A stretch of DNA of 64,000 nucleotides from Angiostrongylus vasorum. Its lineage: Eukaryota; Nematoda; Chromadorea; Rhabditida; Metastrongylidae. Made by a program: the position numbers and the translations under genes. The stretch lies in assembly GCA_018806985.1 (NCBI GenBank), contig JADANN010000157.1:186001-250000 (forward strand), read 5' to 3'. The stretch's first letter is position 1, and the number at the start of each line of letters is the position of its first letter. A model generated the notes under the pieces. It saw only the letters and a list, made by a program, of their open reading frames with translations, did not search any database and was not told where the DNA came from. Shown one piece after another: positions 48,134 through 57,929 of the stretch.

Positions 48134-48664
48134 TTAATTTGTAAAGACGCAACTGTTTTCAAAAGTGTTCCATTGATATATTTGCGTATACAACCGGCGT
48201 ATAACCTGAAGTAGAGCAAATAAGGCGTGATGTAGAGGTGATTCGGTGTCATTTCTGGTAAATAAGCTCCAAATCTTCTCTGTGACAGCTGAGACACCAA
48301 TCTTAGGATATTCCACCGCTAAAAACAGCAAAAATGTTTTGTGTTGTTCCTTTGAACTCCAAAAGCCGCAAACATTGCTGTATTGATGGCGTGTCGAGTT
48401 CACAGTATTATAGAGAGGCTTGCCAAACCATAAAATTATTTTAAGCTGGCTAAATCTGGAAGGACTAGCGTAACGACATGAATATACGAAGGATGCAGAC
48501 CAGCCTAGAATGCCATTCAGCATTTGATAGTGCAAGCTAATAAGATCAAAGGCGGGTGATAGAGAGGACTTGGTTACATTGGCATGCTGGAGAACGTGAA
48601 CTTTGAAATGACAGATCGAATGTTCACATTTAGAAAAATATGGACCAGTGATATGTTCTTGCAA
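48134..48664 (-). CDS. Hypothetical 176-codon frame, unidentified
   Basis: The longest frame in the window not explained by a retroelement. It runs from an ATG at 48664 (MQEHITGPYFSKCEHSICHF) to a stop at 48134 and is rich in aromatic residues and Cys, with no clear membrane segment or domain. No flanking splice-matched exon was found. A nematode-specific protein, an exon or chance are all possible. Confidence 0.3.
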   Translation of the reverse strand: MQEHITGPYFSKCEHSICHFKVHVLQHANVTKSSLSPAFDLISLHYQMLNGILGWSASFVYSCRYASPSRFSQLKIILWFGKPLYNTVNSTRHQYSNVCGFWSSKEQHKTFLLFLAVEYPKIGVSAVTEKIWSLFTRNDTESPLHHALFALLQVIRRLYTQIYQWNTFENSCVFTN

Positions 48665-49329
48665 GAAATTACAAGGGTAATTTTATGAAAGGTCTGATTA
48701 AATTCACTCGGAGAATTCTGCCTATTATTTCGGCCCTAAATGGTTAGCCGAATAAGTGGGGAAATCATCACACTTGTATGCATCGTAAGACAGCAAATCT
48801 CCTTACAACTCGAGAAGATAACTAAGCACCTGTGAGCGCACTAGCATAACCATTTCAGAACTACTAAGATTGCATTAAGTGATATTCATTGCATGGTTGA
48901 GGATCAAAGACGACAGATTCTGAAGCCGCTCTTAAATCCAAACCCTAACCCAAACACATCCATGAATGACGGTTACAGTGCAGCACGTCGATTGGAAGAA
49001 ATGTTGGCGCCACAGAAATAACGTCACTTTGATGTTACAAAGACATACTAATACCACTAGAATTCGGCAGATTCCTCGTTAACTGTTACGCGATAGCGTA
49101 CCGACGACTTTATAGCATCCGGGGTAGTGAATTATATTAACTGCAAAAAGAATTGTTGGAATATACGGATATTCTATACTCAACCAAGTCGTTACGTGAT
49201 GATAAAAACTGTTTCCCCAGATGCTATGATACAAATTTCTTCATTTCTTTTTTTTTGTTTAGGTACGCATGCTGGTCTCGAAAGCCTGTGATCAAGCAAA
49301 ATTTCCTCTAGGAAGGCATGTTGGTGTTT

Positions 49330-49830
49330 CGCATTGTGCCGCTTGCAAGCAAGAACATTATGATACGACTTCGTCGGCCTGGCCGAGACGACTCGACGCC
49401 ACGCATTCAACGCCGTCTATGACACCAGAGAAGAACTGTTCCTCGAAACAAGCTACAGTAGAGGAGTCGGCGGTGTCGACGTTCTCGTCAAGACGAGTTT
49501 GGCCATGTACATCGATTTATTGGAACAACTAGCAACCCGAATCAGACTTTTGTGATTAAAGAGAAGAGGATCAGTATTGGCTTTAACAATCTTCGTCGTT
49601 TACGCGCCGACATCAAACTATGACGAAGGAGAAGTCGAAGCGTTCTATATGGACTTGGAGAAGTTCTATGGAGAAGACCATACATTCTTCGGGGTCATTG
49701 GAGATTTCAACGCCAAGATTGGACCAAGAAGAACGTCTGAAGAACGTCACAATGGGATCCAAGGATTAGAATGGAACGAGCAGGGTGAGCGGCTGTCCGA
49801 GTTTATCATGACGACGAAGACGTCATGATG
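49330..49830 (+). mobile_element. RTE family A endonuclease fragment in plus orientation (A3')
   Basis: Reads GVGGVDVLVKTSLAMY near 49465, then [35 protein letters not shown] and [17 protein letters not shown] (49577-49828). VYAPTS and GDFNAKIG are endonuclease core motifs. It corresponds to the part missing from the minus-strand copy A3 next door. Confidence 0.85.
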
Positions 49831-50049
49831 TTATAATGACGTTTTACGTTTTTTACAAAATTAGGATCAGTAGTCGACGAAGGAAAACGAAGAGAAAGGG
49901 CACCATGAAAATCGTTCAATCGAGGAAGTGGCGGGATGGTCTCCCTTTGTTTAACCCCTCTTGTGACATCGGTATTATGGTCGTTATAGAATGGTGATAT
50001 CATATTTGTGATTTTTTTTGTACAGCTTACAAAAAACCTTTATATACCG

Positions 50050-52210
50050 ATTAGGCCCTTTATATACCCTGGGTGTCCAGGACTTCCAAGACTGTTTCCA
50101 TATCAAATGAGTCAAAAGCCTTTTTTAGATCGACGAAGGTGAGGCACAGCTGTCCTTTGTACTCCCGCGATACTTTGATAAGTCTCGTTATCTTGTTTAT
50201 TTGGCTCATCGTACTGAATTATTTTTCGAAACCCTGCTTGCTCACATAGCTGACCTTCCTCCAGTGTTCTGTTAATCCTGCTTAAGATGACTCGAGTGAA
50301 AAGCTTAGACGACAAACAGCAAGCAAATTGGGCGATAGTTGCCGATATCGTGGAGGTCACCATTCTTGAGTCAAAAGCGTTCCTCATGTCGATGAAGTGA
50401 AGTAAAGTGATCTCTTGTACTCTTGCACTACTTCAGTGAGTCCTGTCATTGACATGGTTGTTCTTCTTTCAGTATTCCATTAGTCCTGTTCACAGTGACT
50501 CATTTGAAGAGTTCATAGGCAGTAGAAAAGTAAGATATTCGTCGATAGTTGTGATAGAGTGGAGGTCATCTTTCTTGAGCTAATATACGGTTTTTTTAGT
50601 CTTCTACTGAGGACTAACCATGCTTTCAGACAGGTGAGGTGTGAAGAGACGGACCACTGTGTTGATAGGGGACTGGCGAAAGATCCTTCAGATGTTGAGT
50701 TCTTTGTCCTGTCAGAACCAAGTGTTGTACAATTCAATTCTTTACTGATGAAGTAGCATGTCGGATTTTGAAGGTGGGAACCAATCTACCAATATATTCA
50801 ACATCTTTATTTCATATAAGGGCAGGAAGGCGCAGCTATTGAACAGATCCGAGCAGTAATCTTGAATGATTTTCTCCCTTGGCTTTCTGGAAGCTGCAAC
50901 TATTCCGTTTGGACTTCGGAGTGCAGACATCTTCATTCTGTGATTCGCAAAGCTTGGGTGGGCTTTGCCAATGCTTTTCCCAGCCTCTACAACTTAGGCC
51001 ATAACTGCTGGTCGTCTTTCCTTAAGACCTCTTTTATCACCTATCTGTATTGTTTCGCAAACTCGGACGTGAGTTGGCGGCTGCCTGTATCACATGCAGT
51101 TCCGCGCTGACGTTTTATCTCGAGTGTTTCTGGAGACAGAAGTCCCTCTTCGAATTCCCAACTCTCCGCTTTTATAGCGGCTACGTAAAGACATTAAATG
51201 AGCCGATCGTATTCCTCGTCGATGTTTTCAAACCCTTCCCAACGGCCAGATAATTAACTGGATAAACCCCACTCTATTGTGGTTTTTATGTTCGTAGGTA
51301 GATGTTGGTTGAACAAGGTTGTCGAAGCCACCGGTACTAGCGCACATCTCTTCAACCATAAATGTCCAAGTCACGTTGCGAATTATTCGAATGAATAGAC
51401 GTTGACAGTAAAATTCGTGTTGACAAAAACGCCCATACAACTCATTCCTCTACCTTCGCATGCTCCGAGAAAGTGTTGTTCTCCGGTGTCATAAACTGCG
51501 TTGAATGAATGGCTAATTCACGTCTCGGCCAGTCCGATGATATCGCAACTTATCCTTATTTCCTCTCTCCATGGTCAGGTCTCTTATCGAGGACTCAGAT
51601 ACAAGTGTGCATGCATTGGAGGTACAGACCGTCGCCTTAGTCCTTCTAGCTTTGGCAGCTCAGAATTACCCTGATATTTCATCAGCCTCTCCGTACTCGT
51701 GCTACTCAACAGTGCCGAATCGGGGGGCTCCTTCGGGGTCAGCGGAATTAGGCTCGTTTATTTTACTGTGTCTAGCTTTTTGATACTCCCATGTGCAATT
51801 TTTCGAGCTCTGAACGTGGGGGCTGGGTATACTCACGGGTAGCTTGCAAATCTCTCCCAGAGTAGACGTGGAGCTTATTTGTTGGTGGCGACTCCAAGCC
51901 GCCTCCAGCATACTTCGTCGTAACTTGAATGCAGGTTTTTGGGCGATATAAGTCGCAAAATACAATCCGCACGAAGGGAACACACCCACGCACACGTGCA
52001 TGAATACATCCTCGTAGATACAAAAAGTATTTGCCAAATCGGCACAGCTGAACCAGGAATTCCACACTATGGGTCCATCTGCGTGTCAGAAAAGCAAAGG
52101 TCGCCTTTGAACCCCGTCTAACCCCTCAACGAGCACCTGAGGATGTGCCACGTTGCCTGTCGGCTAGCCGTCATGAAATCCTCTATAAGAGAGATGGTGG
52201 ATGGGTGATG
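50050..52210 (-). mobile_element. RTE family A retrotransposon, copy A3 (rearranged)
   Basis: The 5' leader is at 51700-52210 (GTGGAGCTTATTTGTTGGTG on the plus strand); remnants of the endonuclease start lie at 51300-51560; the linker is at 50860-51240; reverse transcriptase pieces are at 50100-50400 and 50513-50940, part of which repeats the same region twice (CAAAAGCCTTTTTTAGATCG near 50112 and CAAAAGCGTTCCTCATGTCG near 50372). Heavily shifted. The central endonuclease is absent here but present in opposite orientation at 49330-49830. Confidence 0.8.
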
Positions 52211-52214
52211 ATAA

Positions 52215-53250
52215 CGTTATTCTCAATAAAATCCAGTCTTCATATTACAGGAGGATGAAGCAAGCTCCAATCGAGTATTACAAGACGCTTGTTGAAGAAC
52301 TTTAAACTTGCGCCAAACTTTCCTCAGATCTCAAACAAAAGGGTTAGGGCGCACCTCCACTACCACTAGCGGGTTGCTCGAGGAAAGAACGAGACTGATG
52401 ATTGATCCTACTGAAGCACACCTCACGTGACTAGTCATAAAAAGCCAGCTGTGGAACATTTATGCAGAAGGGTTTACTTCGGCATTAGGCGCAAAAACTT
52501 ATTGGAAGCAGCCAAAAAGCAATGCAATACGAAGAAATGCCATTGAGATCTTCACGGAGGGAGAGTCATATGCGTGCTCGTGTTTGACACCGTCACTACC
52601 ACGGCGATGCCTTTGCCGCTGCCTTCACAATATAATGTTATACCCCGAAACCAGTGGGTGTCTTGAACTAGTGCAATAACGAAGTGTAATAGACGTCTGT
52701 AACACGGAATCTATACCAGTCTGGTTAACTATCATAAAGCTATTGGTAACGAGCAAATGTCTCTTTTTAGTTATATTCAAAATAATGAAACAGTCTTTTG
52801 AGTCTGTTGAATGGCTTCTAGTCGAGTGAGAATTTCTCTAGCAAGTAGAGAATTATCTATCTACAGATTAGGACACTTTTGTAACATTGCGCAAACTCAC
52901 AATAATCTAACAGTGATCTTCAGCTGCAAATCAACAACTACTGCCGTTTTTTTCGATCACGGCAAAAAATTTCATAGAATTGAAACCATTTGCACAGTAG
53001 TAGAAGATAAAATACTTTCTACCAATTGCAGATACGCATCGCAAATGTTATGGGACCACAAATGAGAACCAGGATTTGTTGACGATTCTTCTAAAGATGA
53101 CAGAATCAACCCTACAAAAAAAAGAAGCTTTAACGCAGTTACAACCATTCACAGCTTTCCAGAAATTGAAGTAATCCTTGATAAACATGTGAATCTGATT
53201 GTAGTAGTTCGCCCGTAAATCCTGCTGCGTGGTCAAAGAAAATAGCCGAA
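52215..53250. other. Spacer, nothing recognised
   Basis: An 84-codon plus frame at 52811-53065 has no domain and no clear splice context; otherwise featureless. Confidence 0.45.
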
Positions 53251-53255
53251 AGAGG

Positions 53256-55615
53256 GTACTACACTTTTTAACTGAGATTTCACAGTAAATGAAGAAAAGG
53301 CAAATAGCAACTATTGTTTTGCCCAGTGGGGCAATTCCTTCTCGGCAGTCTCTCCCAAACCACGTGGAAACACCTTAGCAAAGCTACCTCCAAGATTGCA
53401 AGGGGGACACTACACTACAAGTGTTCTATGACATTCATAAGAAGCCGAAATCCTCAAGCAGCAGCAGGATCAAAACGCGAAATGTTCGAAGGACTTCATG
53501 GACGGTAGATGCGACGGAAAATGCAGGGAAATGTTGGGATCCGCATAGTAAAATGTGAATACGGGTCATGTGAAATAAGAAATGAATGCCGATCGATGAT
53601 GGTATTTACAATGTATTCCAAAGTTTTTCGATGTGATAACATTTCTTTCGTTAACAGCTCATACAGAATATGATGAAATGCTTAGATCACTCACTAACAA
53701 ACAGTTCAACAAGACCAACAGTTTTACCCAAAAAAGTTAAATTTGCTGAAAACCTTGATTTTCATGAAAAAATCTGCAAAGGACTTTGGATAAAACGAAT
53801 AAAACAGAAGTTCTTCGCCCCATAATGTGGATCAGATAGAGAAAACGGAGAGGTGGTGCGTGATTTGGGTCTTGAAGCGAAATTAAAAGAACACGAATAT
53901 AACATGTTGATTTTGATACAGCTCACTTCCTCCTACCTTCTCATTTCATTTCAGCAACACTCGTTGCAAGACAGTGGTCGCCAGCGTCTACAGCTCCATT
54001 CATTCTTTAGATTCACGTGAATTCCTTCACCAATTCGTTTTCTTTTTTACCTTCCTTAGGTTAAGTGCATTATCATTGCTTTTCTGACGTGGTCACTGTG
54101 CTCATGGTACCCCTAATCACTTAACTTTTTTTAGCGATGGCCGAGTTTTATTTTCCATCTGATGTGAGGATGCGTCAGGGCTGAACTTCAAACCCTTCTC
54201 GAAGAGGAACTTGGCATGTCAATTTTGTCGCCTATGTTATTAGGTGAATTTCATTCCCACAGTTGTCGATAATTTCGACTTTATGCCTAACGTTCTATTG
54301 TTTCAGTGTCTGATATGTACCCAAATAAGCGATCGCGTGCTTCTGATAATCTATTCAATTTACTGGACGAAGTACTTGCAAAACTGCGGCGCATGTCATC
54401 ACTGCAGCGTGTAGAAGTCCTTATATACTTCTTCAGAGGTTTGCTCCAGAGGACTGACGCCATTGATAAGAAAAAACAATACACCGCTCAACAGAAGCAT
54501 GTGCGAAAGGATTAAAATGCTGATACACGTATGATTTTTTTTCTTCGATCAAAAAGCGTCTAGACATGAACATTGTTATCATAGAAGTATGCTTTAAGCA
54601 CATGCAGTGAAAGCATTTGCAGAGGCAGAACTGCTGATAGAGACTGAGTTCACATCTAATCCATAACGAGCACATTGTACGTGAACTTACGTGTCAGTCG
54701 TCGTCGTCAGTGGTGGACACAGGCTGCTTCACTGTGTTGTGGGCTGTTATATGTATGTGTAGCATCAGTTGATACTGTTGATGAATATCTCGTTGGTAGT
54801 CGTTCTTGAGTCAGCTTCGTCCTTTGTGGACTTATTCAAAGAAATTCCTTCCCGACAGTAGACCGTTTTCTTTTCCCATAATAAGAACATCGATATTTTT
54901 TCTTAATTTCTTGAGTACTTCGCTGGCATGTCTTTAGGAACCACGCACTATTTGTATGGGCTTTAGTATAATTACACCTGACCACCTCCTTGACTCTCGA
55001 AGACTATGTTGGGCTTTTGCAACGTCGTTATCGCAATCCGGTTTGTAACTAGGCAGTTTTGCTACCAAGATCGCAGCGACTCCTCGCACTACTTTGCTCT
55101 TAGACCATCTTCTGGTTGGAAATGCCGAGCTTCTTCCCACTTGAGAAACACAGAAAGGTGGTGAACCATGCTGTAGTTCTCAGTTCGATATTAAGAAATA
55201 GTTTTCAATCACGATGGGGCCGGCGATGGAGGGTCCGTGCATTCCCTTTTATGAGTGTCAACATTCACTATGGATACTCGATTCTTTAAGTTGAATGGAG
55301 ACCTGTTTCACATGCTGCAATACTGTACATTGGAGGTCCTTGCTACGTTTAAAAGCTATCGCTGTTATCGTTGGTCTAATACTTTCTACTCATTCTATTT
55401 TACAGAAAGTGTTCTTCCAAAACCAAGTTTGCGCAGATCGAATTTCCTGTTCTGGCTAACGCGTTATGCTATCGAAATGACAAACCTATGATGGTTCTAG
55501 ATTTTATATAAAAATCCGACTTCCGACTTCTCATTCTTCCACTGGGTTGTAGTCATGGTTCGGATCAAATTTTCGTTATTGTTCAGTTCTTCCTAAGACA
55601 AGAAATCGTTGGTCA
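53256..55615 (+). repeat. Direct duplication, copy 2 (about 2.36 kb)
   Basis: Collinear with 41936-44290 over its whole length. It opens with GAGATTTCACAGTAAATGAA and the S2-like repeat, and ends near GGATCAAATTTTCGTTATTG. The two copies are about 11.3 kb apart, with an S1 SINE, the terminal-repeat element and RTE copy A3 between them. Confidence 0.85.
54135..54515 (+). pseudogene. Small duplicated gene, copy 2 (first exon frameshifted)
   Basis: Exon 54135-54243 follows ACTTTTTTTAG and starts ATGGCCGAG at 54137, but one extra G after CGTCAG shifts the frame compared with copy 1; it is 109 bases against 108. Exon 54307-54515, after CTATTGTTTCAG, is intact: SDMYPNKRSRASDNLFNLLD, EVLAKLRRMSSLQRVEVLIY, FFRGLLQRTDAIDKKK, ending RKD-stop. 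It enters in phase 1, matching the GTGAAT donor. The ancestral protein would be about 107 residues, basic near SDMYPNKRSR and then helical. The helix (D-x-L-F-x-L-L, L-R-R-M, Q-R-V-E-V) is reminiscent of a BESS interaction motif, by inference only. Confidence 0.6.
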
Positions 55616-55651
55616 TCATTTCGTTGCGTTCACTCTACGTGTTTCCCCATA

Positions 55652-56795
55652 ATGACAGCTTTTACCTGTTTAGCTTGTAGTCCACCAGAATCTCTGCTCA
55701 GAAAATGTGACGATTGCGGCTGGAATATAGTGCTTCACTAATGTTGAACAATCTTTGGCATTTATGTAGAGTAATGTACTCGATTTTTTGTCTAACCCCT
55801 TTTCCTTATTGATTCCCCCCTATGATTCCATTACTATTTTTTTCGCTAATTTTTTTCTTACTGGTAAGTGGTGCGAACACCATCATTCGCATACTTTGAG
55901 CTACATCTTCTAGGCCTCATTTTGAATGAGTCTACTCAAGATAATTCATTGTTTAATATCGTACTTCTCTACTTAACCTGTCACACTGAGGGGTATAGCT
56001 AGAACTCCTGCTAATATCCAATTTTCACTGCACTGCGGTCTGTCTAGAATAAGAGAATGATTATTCATCTTGTAATGAGTTTTTGCTACGAGACTAAATT
56101 TCTTAGCTCGTCAAACTTTAGCCGTAAGGAATATGAATCTGTCCAAGAGTAAAATTCTCCACCGTCTAGATTGTCTGAAACATCGCGGAATGAAGGCTCA
56201 TTGTAATGAATTTTTTAGCTTCTGGTGAATACTGAGATACATGTTCAACAATTTGCTCAACTGGTTAAGTGTGTTGTTCGTACGAGTGCAAATCCGAACT
56301 TCTTTCCATTTCTTCAGGAAACAGTTCCGGCTTTCATCGACGCGGTTACAGAGTGTAAGATTTCAATATTAGCACTTTGTAGAATTTAGTGCAAATTTTT
56401 GCTGAATCTCAAGTATAAGAGTTGCAAAAAATCGCAACGGTCAAGGATCATTGGATATTGTGGATAACGAGGATCAGCTGGTTTAGTATACAACAATGTT
56501 AATTATTTTCATTACAGATTTATTAAAGTGGATTTCAGGCAGAGTAAACGTCGAATGCCTTGTTCCGTACTATTTGAAACCATATATACCACTAATTGGA
56601 ACTCGAACATATCAGGGCTTTTATATACCTTCTATGGAGGTAACAATACAGTCGTCAACTCACTACTTCGACACGCCTCTCTCGAAGATCAAGTGCAACA
56701 TTCGTATTTAAGTCCAATACTCATGAACTTATTTTCAGATACCAGCCACAGTAGCACCCTTCTTTCCTAGGGAGAATACGCCAATTCGGCCTTGA
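55652..56795 (+). CDS. Unidentified multi-exon gene, C-terminal part, with CxxC pair
   Basis: Chain of plus exons: about 55660-55727 (FTCLACSPPESLLRKCDDCG then WNI, donor GTGCTT), 56219-56263 (LLVNTEIHVQQFAQL, after GAATTTTTTAG, donor GTTAAG), 56318-56354 (ETVPAFIDAVTE, after TTTCTTCAG, donor GTAAGA), 56539-56639 (RVNVECLVPYYLKPYIPLIG, TRTYQGFYIPSME, after GTGGATTTCAG, donor GTAACA) and 56739-56795 (IPATVAPFFPRENTPIRP and a stop, after TTATTTTCAG). The last four junctions agree in phase and introns are 54 to 184 bases. CLAC and CDDC are 12 residues apart, as in a zinc ribbon. The first exon is the least certain. Family unknown. Confidence 0.55.
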
Positions 56796-56859
56796 CTGGC
56801 TGAACTTTAAGTATGGTGCCTCTGTAGCCCTTGAGGCTGCCCCCTACCCAAAAAACCAG

Positions 56860-57522
56860 GAATCTCGGTGCTGAAGTGCTGTCCAGTGATGAGAGTTCGA
56901 GTGAAAGTGATGTCAGCACCGATTCTGATGACATATCCGACGAATCAGCGGTGAGTTCCTTTTCTCCGCTGAAAATCCCAGTTTCCTCGACTAACGCAGT
57001 GGTGACTACGTCTAATCTACCTCGGGCACTGTGTATTTTTCCACAATTACTGTAACTGGAAGGTGAAGTACTCGTAGAGAAAATTTCACTTTTTCTCCAT
57101 AATGGTAGAAATAGTTTATTTCTAAATTCTGTTCGAACTCAAATCCTCAAAGAAGTGAAAATGTAAGCGGCAGCTGATCAGTGATACATGGAGAGATACC
57201 AACGAGTCTTAGTGTATAAAATTCCTCCTGTCTTGCCGTCTCGTCGTGCGACCAGAGTAAGGCAGAGAATTGTTGCCCTCTGTTGGCATGGGCCTGTGGT
57301 CATTGTGTCAATCCACGCATAGACATGAAAGCACATGATTGTTCAAAGTTGAGCATTGAATGGTGAAACTATTTTGGGGAGACGATTGAAACATACGAGA
57401 TTTATCTTGCTTCAGAAAATGGAAGATTGCAACCACGAGATTAATGCAAGCAAAACAACCACAAAGACGCCTACAAGCAAGACGACCAATATCGGACCAG
57501 TCGTCCACAACCCTTATAAAAG
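56860..57522 (+). CDS. Unidentified gene: acidic exon, Cys-rich exon, Thr/Lys-rich exon
   Basis: Exon 56860-56950 reads NLGAEVLSSDESSSESDVST then DSDDISDESA and precedes GTGAGT. Exon 57256-57306 (after GTGCGACCAG, donor GTCAAT) reads SKAENCCPLLAWACGHC. Exon 57416-57522 (after ATCTTGCTTCAG, donor GTGCGTG) reads KMEDCNHEINASKTTTKTPT then SKTTNIGPVVHNPYKR. All three join in phase 0. The junction gives CGHCKMEDCNHE, a Cys/His cluster. The acidic Ser/Asp tract is typical of nuclear proteins. The exon that follows would lie beyond the family B element inserted just downstream. The middle exon has the weakest support. Confidence 0.45.
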
Positions 57523-57584
57523 GTGCGTGAATAAGTTTCCAATAAAACTCCACTATCTCTTTATAGTATTACTAAGCTCTCAAT

Positions 57585-57835
57585 GGTTTACCACCTCATT
57601 TTGGCTGGGGGGTGTTCATGGAGGTCGGATTGTACAGCGGATAATTTATCGCCTCACATGGTCTGTCGAGCTGAGGAAGAGAGCTACTTTTCCATCCGTA
57701 ACTTTAGCTGAAAGTAAATAAATACCAGGAATCAACGCCCTCCTGGTATTAAACTAGTCACAAGATAGCAAATCATTCTCTGATTCACAATAGTGGGCGA
57801 GTGACTGTGTTGGCCACGATCTCAAGAGAGCTCCA
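57585..57835 (+). repeat. Direct repeat, left copy, flanking the family B element
   Basis: TTTACCACCTCATTTTGGCT, GTACAGCGGATAATTTATCG and CACATGGTCTGTCGAGCTGA correspond to 60595-60845 in the same orientation. Similarity fades after about 57830. Confidence 0.7.
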
Positions 57836-57929
57836 GGTTGTTTGACCTCCGAACTCCGCGAAATTAAATTTTCTCAAATAGCAAAAAAAAGCAGTATCAG
57901 TACCCATCACACTGGGCGTTTCCCTTACA

